Shown piece after piece: positions 44,530-57,296 of a stretch of 64,000 nucleotides of DNA. The DNA is from Ovis canadensis (taxonomy: Eukaryota; Chordata; Mammalia; Artiodactyla; Bovidae), in assembly GCF_042477335.2 (NCBI RefSeq), contig NC_091263.1, forward strand, positions 74,202,501-74,266,500, in the 5' to 3' direction. The position numbers and the translations under genes were made by a program. Below the pieces are notes generated by a model. The model made no database searches and was not told the origin of the DNA. It was given only the letters and a program-made list of their open reading frames with translations. Within the stretch, counting starts at the first letter, position 1. Each line of letters opens with the position of its first letter.

Positions 44530-47500
44530 AGATAAATAGATATAATAGGATGAGCAGCGTTTTCCTTTTTCTTTTTTGAGAAAGCAGGTGCTCTTAGAAA
44601 CTCGCTGGAGCCTTGCAGCGTCCGACCTCAGCGCTGCAGGTCTCGCCGCCCTGCTTGTTAGGAGCTCGCCTTAGCGTGGACGTGAGGGCAGAAACATCAG
44701 CTGTGGCAGAAAGACAGTGGTGAACCACACGGGACTCACCTAGCATCTGCTTCCTGCTGCAAAGGATGACCGACGGGGCCCGGCTGGGTCATGCGGCAGG
44801 AGGGCCCCCCACCACCAGCTTTGTGGGGCGCGCTCTGTGTCGGCCTCACAGCTGGCCCTGTATCGTTCCCAGGAAAGGGAACGGGCTTCAGCAGCTGGCC
44901 CACGGCACAGTTAAGGAACCACAGAGGTGGGTCTGCACCCACACCCTCTGGCCCCTGCCTGGGTGACGGGCTCGTCCGTGAGGGTCCACGGTCGTTACGG
45001 TCCAGCCTGAGCTTTGTGGATGAGAAACCCCGCAGCGTGGTGCTCACGTGAGACGTATGTCTGGGTCTGTCTCCATCACCTGTCCAGGGGTCCACACGGT
45101 CAGGCGGGGGCCCAGCCCCTTCTGCCTTGTTGTTCCCCACCCCAAGGGCTGGTCCAGTGACCACAGCCAGGTCCTTGGTGTCCGCGCTCCAGGGCGTGGG
45201 AGGGGGGAAGAGAGAGCCAGCGCGAGGCGGGTGTTGCGGAGGCCACACACAGCGGTTGTGTCCGTGCCTGCGGGCCCGTGGCCACGCCTCGTTGTGGGAC
45301 GCGGGCTCTGTGGCCTCCGCCTGGCGGCCGTGTGTGCAGGTGAAGCTCCCGGGAGCGGAGGTGAGCCTGGGGCCGAGCAGGGAAGTGCTGTCTGCCTGTC
45401 ACTATGCTGTGATCGCTTGTCCATTTCACAGCGACTGTTAACCTGTCTGGGGGCTGCCAAGAAGCCCGGTGACGTGGCTGGGAGAGGCGCTGTTGGCTGT
45501 GAAGCGGGGACGAGCCCAGGGGGCCGGGCCACAGTTGCTCATGCCCGCTGCTCCCATACGTTTGCCCCACTGCCCCCAAGACAGGGCGTGAGGCAGGGAG
45601 CTGCAGAGAGGGTGGGTGGGCTCACCGTGGGCGGGGCTGGAGCCAGGAGCGGGAGCTGGGCCCCGCGACCCTGGCGGGAGGGGCAGGACTCCAGTTCGAG
45701 GCTGCTGGGGACCAGGTCTCCTTCTGCCTCTTCTGATGGCGAGTGTGGCCTCAGCCCTTCCCAGCTTGGTTTAGTCATCTGTACGTTACGGGGCTCCTGG
45801 GCAGGGCCCGCTGGGGTAGCAGGTCCGGTGTGGGGTGATGGATGCTCCCAGCTGTGTCTCGCATCCCTCCAGCCGCTTCGGGCCCTGGACCCTGACGGTT
45901 TGTTCTGTGTGTTGGATGGTCCGAGCTGGGCCTGCCTGCCCCCCACACTCGTGGGAACTCTGCTGCCCCTCGTCCTGAGTCTTGTTACCTGTGACCCTGA
46001 GCTGCCTCCCTGCTCCCTGGCTCAGCTGGGTCATCCAGGGTCTCGGCCTCCCTGACCATCTGCACCCTCCTGAGACCTCCGTGGCCGGATCGCTCTGTGG
46101 GAGCCTGAGCGCAGAGCCTCAGGACAGGCAGGGGTGCGGAGCGCGCGCCGGACGGCCTCGCAGGGAGGGAGGGGCCCCCGGAGGTGCGGGGCTGAGAGCG
46201 AGTCAGCTGCCCGAGCATCGAGCATCGCGGGGACGACTCTTGGCGTCGGCAGGATGGGAAGCTGCACAGATTGGAGTGGGAGGGGCTGGGGGCAGGGTGT
46301 GGAGCCGAGAGGCTGCTATGATCCTTGGGTCTGGGGTAGCGGGGGCTGGGGGCGGCAGCAGAAGCCTGCAGGGGACGCACGTGAGTGGTGTGGGGGCTCT
46401 GTGTCCAGAAGCTTCAGGCAGGGCCGCAGTGGTGGGCCCAGGGCTGCCCGCGACACGGCTGGAGGCTCAGAGCCGGCAAGGAGCCCTGCCTGTCTTCTCA
46501 TGGACAGCCTCACGTCCCACCCGAAACCAGAGTGCCGTCTGCCGGGAGGAGTTTGCGGTTTTCCTGCAAACCCCGTGAACCCACCAACCCGCTGAGCAGC
46601 CTGGTGTCTGCTGGGCGAGATTCTGGGTGATGGAGGCTGGGAGGTGTCACTTAACTGCCTGAAAAGCAAAGCAGCAGCTTTTCCCAGCCCAGCGTGACCA
46701 GGGCCTGTCACACAACCACGCCCGGAGACGGAGGAGCCCAGGAGGAAGGGTGACTGATGCTGGCTGGGGTTCGGTGTGGCCGGGGCGCCACCGGAGGGGC
46801 AGGAGCCCCCGGACAGACGGGAGGTGGGTGCGGTTGAGGTGCACAAGCGTGGCCCCGAAGGCTCGTGGTGGGCGAGGCCGCCGCCCTGCTGATGACCAGG
46901 AGAAGGGGAATAAAGGCCACAGTGAGGTTCCCTCTCCCGGCTGTTCAGATGGCGGGTCTGAAGGCTACGCGGGCAGAGGAGGGCTGAGCGCTGTCAGTGA
47001 GAGGGTAAACCAGTCCTGCCTGGTGGAGCTGACGGTCCTCACCCGCGGGCGGTGACTCTGCCACCAGACAGGGACCCCCTGGCCCGTAAGCGCCAGGAGC
47101 CTCACACGACAGCTGCCAGGGCAGGACTCGCCGTGTCCCCCGGTGGAGCCCGTCCAGACGTCTGTCCGCAGGGGACTCTGTGCCGTGTTGGTGAACACTG
47201 CCACACGCAGCCACGTGGGTGAAGCCCCACAGCTCCAAAGCCAAAGAAACGACCCAGAAAGACTGTGAGGATGGGTCTGTTTGATACGAGTTTGGACGTA
47301 CTCGGAACAGACTGGCGTTTACGCGGCACCCACGTGGCTAAGTGCCGAAGACCAGGAGCCAAGGTGCTCGCGGCAGTGAGAGCAGGGCGCCCTGGGGCTG
47401 GAGGCATGCGCTCCCGCCCAGCACCCCGTCTGCATGCCCACCCTGCCGTGGCTGCCCACCGACCCAGGGCGGCCCACGGCGAGGGGCCGCACTGACCTCG

Positions 47501-47573
47501 GCACGCCCCGCGCTGAGACTGGGGTCGGCGGAGGACCAGGCTGGGAGCTCTCGGGAGGCTCTCCTGGGCATGT
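44530..47573. other. Unique GC-rich intronic sequence
   Basis: Includes long chance frames (such as 45048-46055 on the + strand). No exon recognised. Confidence 0.4.
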
Positions 47574-48165
47574 GTTGCTGTTCCCGCTCAGGCGCGTCCA
47601 ACTCTTTGCGACCCCATGAACTGCAGCACGCCAGGCCTCCCCGTCCGTCACCATCTCCCAGAGTTCACTCAGACTCACGTCCATCGAGTCAGTGATGGCA
47701 TCCAACCACCTCATCCTCTGTCGTCCCCTTCTCCTCCTGCCCCCAATCTTTCCCAGCATCAGGGTCTTTAAATGAGTCAGCTCTTCACATGAGGTGGCCA
47801 AAGCATTGGAGTTTCAGCTTCAGCATCAGTCCTTCCAATGAACACCCAGGACTGATCTCCTTTAGGATGGACTGGTTGGATCTCCTTGCAGTCCAAGGGA
47901 CTCTCAAGAGTCTTCTCCAACACCACAGTTCAAAAGCATCCATTCTTCGGTGCTCAGCTTTCTTTGTGGTCCAACTCTCACATCCATACATGACCACAGG
48001 AAAAACCATAGCCTTGACCAGACGGACCTTTGTCGGCAAAGTAGTGTCTCTGCTTTTCAATATGCTGTCTAGGTTGATCATAGCTGTTCTTCAAGGAGCA
48101 AGCGTCTTTTAATTTCATGGCTGCAGTCACCATCTGCAGTGATTTTGGAGCCCCAAACTAAAGCC
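47574..48165 (-). mobile_element. BovB LINE 3' end (~0.6 kb)
   Basis: TCCAACTCTTTGCGACCCCA at the 3' side through CATGGCTGCAGTCACCATCT. The antisense frame 48081-47785 encodes MYGCESWTTKKAEHRRMDAF of the reverse-transcriptase C-terminus. It matches the segment at 20095-20690 in extent. Confidence 0.92.
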
Positions 48166-50217
48166 TGTCCCTGTTTCCGTTTTCCCTCCTGCTTGCCAGG
48201 AAGCGCGAGGGCCTTCTCTCTGTGTCGTCGTCACTGTCAGGTTGCTCTGCAGGCTGGCGCGTTTCCGGATGCCGGCGGCATTCGGCATGTGTGCGATCCT
48301 AGGCGTGTGAGTGAGGAGTGAAGACGGTCGCGGTGAAAAGGACGGCGCGGGTCTCCTTCCTTCTGCCCTGGCTCTGCTCTCAGAGGGCTTCCGGCTCAGA
48401 GAATGGCCGTGCGCTGAGCCAGACCAGATCGAGGCTCGGGAGGCCGGGGGGCAGGTCCACTGTGGGCCGAGGCAGTCCCGTGCGCCGGGGACGCTTGTCT
48501 TTGCCTGCAGACGTCACGGCCGTGGGCTGGGGAAGAGCCTCGACCCTGCTCCGAGGGGCCCAGTCTTCCTGGGGATGGCTACATGGGGTGGGGGCAGCGG
48601 GGAGCCAGCCAGCAGAAGCCGGCAGAGACCCAGGAGCGCAGTGCACCGGCCGGCCCAGCCCCTCTGCTTGCAGCTGGTTGCTGCTGAACTGCTTTTGCGC
48701 GTTTGTATAGAAACACACCTTCGCTGTGGCCTGTGGTTTCCTTGTGGATGGCTTGCAACACCCCTGCGCAGGGAGGCCTGTGCTGCGTGGGGCTCAGGGC
48801 TGGTAGACCAGGCGTCCCGTGACACCTCCCTGCCGGGGCCCCATGGGCCTCTGTGTGTGGCCATCTTGAGGGCTGTGTGGCAGCTTGCCTTTGGTGGCCC
48901 AGGAGTCAAGGAGGCCTGTGCTCAGACTGGAGCTGCCATGTCCCTGTGGCGTCCACGTCCCCCACCTGCTGGACGCCCAGAGGGCGTGAGGCCATGCGTG
49001 GTTTCTCCTTGAAGCTCGCTGGTGAAGGGCCAGCTGTGGTCCCGAGTGCCTGAGCCTCGATGCCCCACATGCAGGTGACCTTGTCCTGGGGCGGGGGGTA
49101 GAGCTGGGGATGGAAGCGGATCAGAACCAGCCTTTTCTGACCCGCTGCCACAGAGCTCGGGTGGAAGCGGATCAGAACCAGCCTCTTCTAGCCTGCCGCC
49201 CAGCGTGGATGCAGTGTGAGCCCGCAGTGTGGGGCTGGGAAGGCTCAGGCCTCCTGGGCTGGCGGCGTCTGCTCTGCGTGCAGCAGGCGTGTCCCCTGCG
49301 CCGTTTCTGGGGCGCCTCCCGGTGCGGGGGTTCTGCTCGGGTGTTCTGTCCGCCCACCCACAGCAGCTCCGAAGTAGGCGGTGCTGGCTCGCTCCTACCG
49401 TGGGAAACTCTTCCTGGAAAGAGGTCAGTGAAGAAGGGCCTCAGATGAAACATTAGGCGTGGTTACAGTTATAAAGTGTGATTACAGTTGTAAGCTGTAG
49501 TTATAAGTTCATAATTAAAGTATAAGTAATAACAAACTGAATTTAATGTCTATGGAGAGGGAAAGCATGGAAGGAAATACCGTGTCCCTGACAGTAGCCC
49601 TGGGTGGAGGGGTTCACGTGGGTCTTATTTTTCCTGATGCCTGCTGTGTTTTCCCGAATGAGCCGTGTCCCTCTTTCAGGCTCTCGTGGGTGAGGTGTGG
49701 GCCTGAGTGCTTCCCGAGTCATCCCGGTGGCGGTTGGTGGCCTGCTTTGTCACCTCATAAATTCAGGAGCCTTAGCTACCGTCCCCCCAGGGGTCCTGGT
49801 GGCCCCGGGGGCAGTTCTGTGCCCACCACTGTAGGATCCGGGCAGACCCTCAGTCACCTCTCAGTCCCTCAAACCAGATGCATCTGACCTTCAAAAGGAC
49901 GAGCGTGAGGTGAAAATCGCCAGAAATTCAAGAGTTCTAGCAGCCCCGCCGAAGGACATGGTTCTGAGGACTCAAGAAAACATCTTATTAGGAGACAGTT
50001 TTGCTGCAAGAACTTTAGAAACTTTCCGATAACTTCAACAGGATTTCAGAAGACTTATCTATAGAATGTTCTGTAAAGTAAGAACAGGCCCTTACAAGAA
50101 GGGAGGGTCCCTGAGATCCAGAGCCTAGCGACCTAGCGGCACAGTGCAGAGCCTGGCACACAGGCTCTCAAGGCGTGCCAACCTTTGAAGTTTTTAGACA
50201 GAATTATATTTGTGTTT
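48166..50217. other. Unique intronic sequence
   Basis: Contains a 51-bp spaced duplication at 49111-49190 and an AT-rich patch at 49450-49550. No exon recognised. Confidence 0.4.
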
Positions 50218-50427
50218 GGCCTCCCTGGTGGCTCAGAGGGTAAAGAGTCTGACTGCAATATGGGAGACCTGGGTTCAATCCCTGTGTCGGGAAGATCCCC
50301 TGGAGGAGGGCACGGCAACCTGCTGCAGTGTTCTCGCCTGGAGACTCCCATGGACAGAGGAGCCTGGAGGGCTACAGTCCACGGGGTCGCAAAGAGTCGG
50401 ACGGGACTGAGCGACCGACACTTCACT
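50218..50427 (+). mobile_element. Bov-tA SINE
   Basis: Head GGCCTCCCTGGTGGCTCAGA, GTGTCGGGAAGATCCCCTGG, body to GACGGGACTGAGCGACCGAC. A TTTGTGT sequence flanks both sides and may be the target duplication. Confidence 0.93.
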
Positions 50428-50948
50428 CACTCCGCGTTTGTGTCGTAACCTGCACACACAGCCCTGGTTTCTCTGATATCTCAGTGCTGTTGGCTTGTGA
50501 AGAGTTAGCTCAGCGGGCTTTTGAAACCATCCATGTTGTGCAAGTCTGCCAGGCCAGGCCTTCCCCTTCCGGTGGACACACGGGTTGCAGGCACAGACGC
50601 GTAGGGGCCGGGGCAGACCCCGGCCGAGGTGCAGCTGTGGGAGCGCCTGTGGTTAGCCTGCTGGAGCCAGGGGGGGTGAAAGTGCATTCCTGGCGCAGGG
50701 GGCCCTGGTTGCCTGTGTAAAAACCCAGATACACAGACCCGAAGGCGAGGCAGTGTCTGGGCTCATCCTTCCCAGCGCACGCACCTTGGCGTGTTCTCAG
50801 CTGACTTGATCTGCCCAGTCCTGATGCAGGCTTCCTGGGGACAGAAAGCCACACGCCATGGGCCAGGCACTTGGAGAACACAGTCGCTTACTTCTCACGA
50901 TACCACCGTGAGGCCGGATGGGTCTTCCTCTTTTACCCCTGCCTACCT
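50428..50948. other. Unique intronic sequence
   Basis: No gene or repeat recognised. Confidence 0.4.
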
Positions 50949-51205
50949 GAATGGCACCCCACTCCAGTACTCTTGCCTGGAAAATCCCATGGATGAAAGA
51001 GCCTGGTGGGCTGCAGTCCATGGGGTCGCTAAGAGTCGGGCACGACTGAGCGACTTCACTTTCACTTTTCACTTTAATGCATTGGAGAAGGAAATGGCAA
51101 CCCACTCCAGTGTTCTTGCCTGGAGAATCCCAGGGACGGGGGAGCCTGGTGGGCTGCCGTCTATGGGGTCGGACATGACTGAAGCGACTTAGCAGCAGTA
51201 GCACC
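50949..51205 (+). mobile_element. BOV-A2 SINE (two body units, head missing)
   Basis: GGCACCCCACTCCAGTACTC, linker CACTTTCACTTTTCACTTTA, second body to GACTGAAGCGACTTAGCAGC. Confidence 0.9.
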
Positions 51206-53709
51206 TGAGTCCAGGAGTGACTTCCTCAGATGCCAGAGGTGGGGTCTGAGCCCAGGGAGAACCGACTTTTAAAGCTCGCCCCTTTTTGGTGACTTTTTTT
51301 GTGCCCCTTTCCATCAAGTCTTAAGATGTTTGTGGGCCGTCGCGTGTTGTCAAGGTGAATGAATGGGTTGTTTCATTCAAGTGCCTTAAAGCCAGATCCA
51401 CGGTTCTCGGTCTCCTTAGAGACAGAGGCGTGGGCTTGGACCCACACGTGGCCCCGGGCACGATGCCTGAGAAAGGTGGGGGACCTTCCTCCCTCCCGTG
51501 GGGATGAAGCATCAGCGACGGGAGCTGCTTGCAGAATTTCTGGGCAAGGGAGGCAGACGGTCCGGCCTCGGAGTTCACAGGTGGGATGAGTGGCCCCAGG
51601 GTGTCCGGGAGTCGGTGGCCAAGGAGCTTTTTGAGCAGGACGAGGCGCCCTCGCTCAGCAGATCGGAGGCAGCTCAGGGATGGGGGTGCGGATGTGGCCG
51701 CCTGCCGCTGTGTGGGGTGATTGGCGTGGACGTGAGCCGTGGCGTCACGGGGGGCGCTGCAGGGTGTGAACCAGGCAGGCGGGCCAGGCGGCTGTGTGTG
51801 GGGATGAACCTGGAACGGGTCTGCCCTTGTAGATGCCGCGCGAGCAGGCTCCTGACGAGGGCCGCAGAGCATGGGGCGTGGGGGAGCCCAGGGGTCTCTG
51901 CTCAGCCGTCCTCTGTTTCGGGGCGCCTCTCAGCTTCGGGTGGGGACGTGCGCCTCGCTGAGAGGAGGCGGGAGAGGGCCTCCGGGGGCCCGGCAGCCAC
52001 GCCCTCAGCGGGCAGTCTGGGGGAGCCGGCCACGCTGTGCAGCGGTGAAGGGAAGAGCGGGCAGCCGCGAGCGCCAGGGCCTCGCCCGGCTGGGTCCCAG
52101 TGGAGCAGGAGGCCGTGTCCTCATCCTCACGGGGGCCCCCAGGGCGGGTGGGCAGTGGGACCTGGAGCGGGAGGAGGTGGCCAGGCTCCGAGAGCCGGGT
52201 CGTGCAGGAAGGAGGCGGGCCGGCCAGGCGTCCCCTGGGGGTGGCCCTCCCCGCTAGGGACGTGGGGCAGCACCCCGGGCCGTTCATGGGACTGCCCCTG
52301 CCCCCCCCGGCCGACTGCGTTGGAAAGCCCAGTGGCCACTGCAAGGCAGAGGCGCTCGGGCGGAGCTCTCGGGGTAGTGGACTCAGAGCCGACCTCTGCG
52401 GGGGACCTCAGGCTCCAGCTGCCGCCCGGAGGGCCTCCAGGACGCTGCCTGGCCGCCCCCCGGGGCATGGCCATGCGGGCTGTCTCCCCCTTACCACGGG
52501 GCCCCACACGGCCCAGAGCGCAGGGTTCACGACCTTGAGCTGCTCCGGGCGACCCCCAGGAGCGCGGGTTGCACACTCTGGGCCCACGCTGGCTGTGCCC
52601 ACCTCCAGGCCTCTGTGCGCGCCGGCACGGTTGGGCCGGGATCTGGGCCACAGCGAGTTCCAGCTGCCAGCGCTGCCTGTTATGTAACGGCTCGCTGCCC
52701 CCAGCGTCCCTCTGGGTTATTTTCCATAAATTCTCTCAATCAGGCCTCACGAGGCCCAGGAGATGGGCAGTTATCGGTCTGTTTTACAAATGAGAGGTCT
52801 ATTTCGAGCTCCCTCTGAGATTTTTAGGCCCCTCACCAGCTCTCTTCTATTCCCGTCCCGTCGCACACTGCTGGTGCCTCGGGAGCCCCGCCAGGGAGGG
52901 CCGGGCCGGTCCCCGGCTCTGGGAGGTGGCCAGGCGCTGGGTTTGTGTCCTGCCCGGCCCTGCGCACTCCACTTTCCTTACTGGAGGGCCCCAGCCACCC
53001 TCGCGGTCCCACTTTCAGGTCTGATGACAGACGGGGAGGGAGGGCATGGATTTTTTTTTAAGTCAGGCAATTCCGCAAGTTAGGAGCGGGGTGGATGCAG
53101 ACGATACTGTGACCAGCTGGTTTCCTGAGGGGGAGGCCCTGGAAATAAGTGAGCGCAGCTCCCCAGGAGGCAGGCGGACCCTGTCCCCCCACCACCCGCA
53201 CCGGAGGACCCTACAGGGGTCAGTGGGGCTGGCGTCCACGATAGCTGCCGCCTTCTGGGTCTGCAGACACCCCCGCCCCGGGAGCTGCTCCTGGTGGCCC
53301 CTCCCACCAAACATGTCATCCTTGGTCTTCCTGACTTTTTCCTGATGACATGAGTGCTCAGATTTCCTGTGATGAGGCGGGGGTGGCCAGGAAAAGGTGA
53401 GCGGGAGGGGCTGGCGTTGGCTCCCTTGGCCGGGCCTCGCCGAGTGTCTCACGTCCGCCCCCTCGTTCTCCCGACGGCCGCGTGCCTCCCCCGCGGGTGT
53501 GCAGACGGAGGTGGGAGCAGGTCCCGGCTGAGGCCAGAGGCCTGCCGGTGATGTGGGGGTAGACACCCTGCCCCCCGGCCCTGGTCTGTGTCTCAGAAGC
53601 AGGCGGACCACCCTTCCAGGGGTCCCTGGGCAGTGTGGGCCCAGGAGGGGCTCACCGTCCAGTGTGTGACGGTCAGCAGAGCAGGTGGTAGGAGCCGCAG
53701 GCCACCTGC
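51206..53709. other. Unique GC-rich intronic sequence
   Basis: The 346-codon + frame at 51498-52538 has no domain and no splice logic. No exon recognised. Confidence 0.4.
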
Positions 53710-53870
53710 GACGGTTTGCACGTCAGTTCTCTCGTTTCATCCCCAAACCCTGTCAAGGGGGCACAGTGGCCCATTTCACAGGTGGAGAAACTGAGGCCCA
53801 CAGAGCTGCAGGGACCTGGCAGTGGAGAAACTGAGGCCCACAGAGCTGCAGGGACCTGGCAGAGGCTGAC
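53710..53870 (+). mobile_element. MIR relic carrying a 40-bp tandem duplication
   Basis: The MIR core (CACAGGTGGAGAAACTGAGG) appears, and the 40-bp block starting at 53783 is repeated at 53823 (GGAGAAACTGAGGCCCACAG ... GGGACCTGGCA). Confidence 0.75.
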
Positions 53871-56631
53871 ACCCCTGTGCCGCCGAAAAAGCAGGGCCTC
53901 CTGGGACAGGGACAGGCAAGACACACCTGTCTCCGTGTTTCCCTCGTGATGCCTCTGCGTTCGGTGGTTTTAGGACTGTCCCCATTTTACAGGTGAGAAA
54001 GCCGAGACCCAGCGAGGTCTGTCCCTCAGAGTGTGAATAAAGACTGAAGAGAATCAGCTGGTCGGGTGGAGGGGAGTCTGCTCTGTCAGACCTGGGCGCA
54101 GAGGTGGCTTGTGACTCTGAGTGTGCATGTCGAGGGCGGCATATGCTTCCCTGGGAGCTGCCCCTCCTCCCCGGGGCTGCGTGCCAGGCCGGCCATCTGC
54201 TCTGGAGCCGGGCCTCCCCCTCCGACAGTCACCTTCTCCCGGAACAACCGGCTCCCAGCGGGCTGCAGCCGGAGAAGAAGCGTCAGGAAACGGACCTGCC
54301 AGCCCCTCCCGCAGCCCGCTTGGCGGCTTGTCTGCGTGAACAGCCCTGCTGGGCTTTCTGCAGCCGCTCCTCCTGGGAGCGTGCGGGCCAGGGAAGGAGG
54401 GGACGCCTGGCTCCCCTGGGCTCCTGCTGAGGGTCTGGCCGCCGGGGCTCCTGGGCAGACCCTGTCCCCTGCCTCCGTGCTCTGTTACTGCAGCCGCTGG
54501 GGCTTCAGGAGGTCAGACCAGGTCACTGCCCGGCTGGCCCCTCCTCTGAGTGGACCACCCCCACTTCTCAGGACTGGCCCCCCTTCTTCCTGGCCCAGGG
54601 TGGGCAGGGCCCCGCGCAGGATGGCTCTCCTCCTCGCTGCGCGAGTCTCCTCAGCCCGCCTCCCCGTCTGCTCCCTGCAATCCCGCCCCGTGGTCCGCAC
54701 CCTGTTCCCGGTGCCTCTCCTAACCCGCATTCTCTGCCGGGCCTGTCTCCTCCGTGGACGGCTGGCTCTGCGAGGGCAGGGCGGGGCTGGGTGTCCCTCT
54801 CCCGCCCCTCGCGTCGGCATTTCTGGATGCTCCCAGCGGAAGGACGGCCGTGCCCGCGCCCTGGGAGTGTCCAGCGGCCTTGCCCAGGTGTCGACCCTGG
54901 CGATGCCGACTCTGCTGCGTTGTCCCGGACTCATCTTTGCTCTGCGTCCTCAGCTTCCCAGCTTCGCTGGTGTTTGCTTACCGGCCCTCTTGGGTGCTGT
55001 TCCCAGAGCCGAAATGGTGTCTCATGAAACCCTAGGCCAGCAGGGCTGCGGGCGGGCAGCAGGCAGGGGGGAATGTTCCAGGGGGCTGGCGGTGTGCCCT
55101 TTTCCCAGAGGACACAGGCTTAGCAGCACGCCACCGTCCGTGTATCTCAGCACTGAGAAGGGGAGCCCTCAGCTGAGGAGGGAGGGGATGAGGACATGAT
55201 CACGGGGCAGCAGCAGCTTCGTTGTGATGCAGCGGAAAGAGCAGAGGGCTCTGTGGCTTGGGTCCAGGGAACAGTAAATGTGGGCGCCCTCGGGGGAGCT
55301 GATGCATCACGATGGGGGTTCAGGCAAGAGCTGGATCCAGGAACCAAGGACAGCCCCCCACACACACGGCAGCAGCAGCTCGGATCCAGACAAGGCCAGT
55401 GCAGGGCACGTGTCTGCAGAGAAGCCCTACCTGGGCCGGGGGGAGGTGGGCCTGCGGGTGTGTCCACCTGTGGGGAGAGGGCTGCAGAGCGTGTGCTTCC
55501 CGCGGTGGACGGGCGCGTGGGCCTGCTTGTTTCTGAAAGGGTGGCGACAGCGTGTGCCGGAAGCTTCCACGTCAGCCCAGAGGAGCCTGTGGCTTCCCCG
55601 GCACGTGCCCCCGCCTCTGAGCAGCACACAGAGAGTTGGCTGCAAGTCTCCCCGCCCAAAGGGCAGCCTTCCCGCCCCTGGGATCCCACACGGCTTCTGA
55701 GCAGCATCGCTCCCGATGGAGGCACCTCTCCACCTTGGCTGCCCGGCGGGACCTCTGGGCCCTCTGCGACCGTCAACCACCCGTTAGCCAGAGGTGCGTC
55801 CGGGGTGGGACGCCGCCGGGCTCGGTGGAAAGCTCCTCGGGTGACTCCCGGGGTGGAGAGCCGCTGGATGAGATGTCCCTCCAGCCTAAGAGCGGTGTCT
55901 TCCACACCCCAGCTTCGGGTGGGCTCTCTCAGCAGGCCATTCCAGGCAGCGATGCTGAGCGCCACTCCCGGGGACGTGAACTGAGCCCCTGAGGGGCTCG
56001 TGTGTCCCGTGGGCCCTGACCGCAGGGAGAGGCTGGCTGTGGCGTGACCCGGCTTGTCCACTGGCATTAACTGTGGGCTGAATTAATCCAGCCGCTGCCG
56101 CGCTCCCCAGGGACTGCAAAGTGCTTCATCTGCTCCTTCTGGGAGCGCAGCCCCTGGTGCAGCTGGAGGTGACGGCTGTTCCGAGTTTCCGGCACACGCC
56201 AGGGGAGCTGAGACAGCCCTGCCCGCAGATCCGGGGGTCGGGGGGCAGGTAAATCGGCCCAGGCCGCTGTCTGATAAAGTGGGGGGGCTGGGCCTTGTGT
56301 GCTGCGGTGAAGAGGGTGGAAAATGTCTCCCGTATTTTAGGAGAAGGGTGGGGAGGACAGATGACAAAGTCAAATGAGGTCAGCCCCGCTGCTTCGTGCG
56401 CTGCTCAGAGCATTCCATCCACACCCTGGCAGATGGGAGCTACAGAGAGCGCGCAGGAGCTGGCTCACCCGCCACACGCATACGCGCCGGTTGCTGCAGA
56501 GCGCCGCCAGGCTGGCACAGCCCTGGGTTCTGCTGGCAACATGATGGGCAAAGCTCCTGGCCTCTCGCGCTGACCTCAGAGGGGAGGAGAGAGACAGGAA
56601 CCAAGCCCGCAAGTGAACAGCAAAGCAGTGA
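53871..56631. other. Unique GC-rich intronic sequence
   Basis: A second MIR-like core sits at 53975-54020 (CCCCATTTTACAGGTGAGAA). Open frames such as 54066-55199 have no recognised domain. Confidence 0.4.
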
Positions 56632-56850
56632 CGAACTGTGGAGTACAGCGAGGGCCCGGTGCAAACTGTGGTGTGCCTGGAGGGCCCGGTGCAAACTGTG
56701 GAGTGCCTGGAGGGCCCGGTGCAAACTGTGAAGTGTGGCGAGGGCCCGGTGCAAACTGTGGTGTGCGGCGAGGGCCCGGTGCAAACTGTGGAGTGCCTGG
56801 AGGGCCCGGTGCAAACTGTGGTGTGTGGCGAGGGCCCGGTGCAAACTGAA
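56632..56850. repeat. 30-bp minisatellite, seven units
   Basis: Seven consecutive 30-base units, each a constant core AGGGCCCGGTGCAAACTGTG preceded by a variable 10-mer (for example GTGTGCCTGG, GAGTGCCTGG, GTGTGCGGCG). Because 30 is a multiple of 3 with few stops, the array looks coding in several frames, but this is an artefact. Confidence 0.96.
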
Positions 56851-57296
56851 GTGCGGTGGGGGCCCAGAGCAGGTCAGAAAGGCCCAAGGGAGGGAGGCCA
56901 GTGCAGGGAGGTCTGCCGTGAGACCCCCGCACGAGGAGCAGCCGGGGAGATCTGGGAGAGAGTGCTCCGGGGAGACGGGACCAAGGGCCCTGAGCCGGAT
57001 GAGCTGGTGCTGCTGAGGAGACTGGAAGCCCCTCGTGAGGTTGGGTGGGGAGCAGGGAGGTGCCGGAGGTCTGGAGAGACAGAGGGACAGGATGGCTTGT
57101 CCTCTAAGCCCCTGAGGCCCGCTGAGACCTGAGGGCCGGGGGAGGGGGATGCTCTGATCTGCATTTTACCAGTGGCTTCCCTGGTTTTCAGTCTGGGCTG
57201 TGAGGAAGGTTAATTTTGTAGGATAACAGGATCTGAAACCCTCTGTGTGTGCTTAGCGGAGGGCGGCACATGGGGCGCTCAGCGAGGCGGCAGCTG
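56851..57296. other. Unique intronic sequence between the two simple-repeat blocks
   Basis: No gene recognised. Confidence 0.4.

Noticed and set aside
51498..52538. 346-codon + strand open frame in the MGLL intron
   Set aside because: Low-complexity Gly/Pro/Arg/Ser translation, no domain, and similar length frames occur by chance in the GC-rich intron.
54066..55199. 377-codon + strand open frame
   Set aside because: No recognisable domain; overlapping open frames on the other strand show it is compositional.
56613..56849. Repeat protein with GANCGV-type units from the minisatellite
   Set aside because: A 30-base unit keeps all frames open, so several equally good but different 'repeat proteins' appear. 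No start context or splice evidence supports any.
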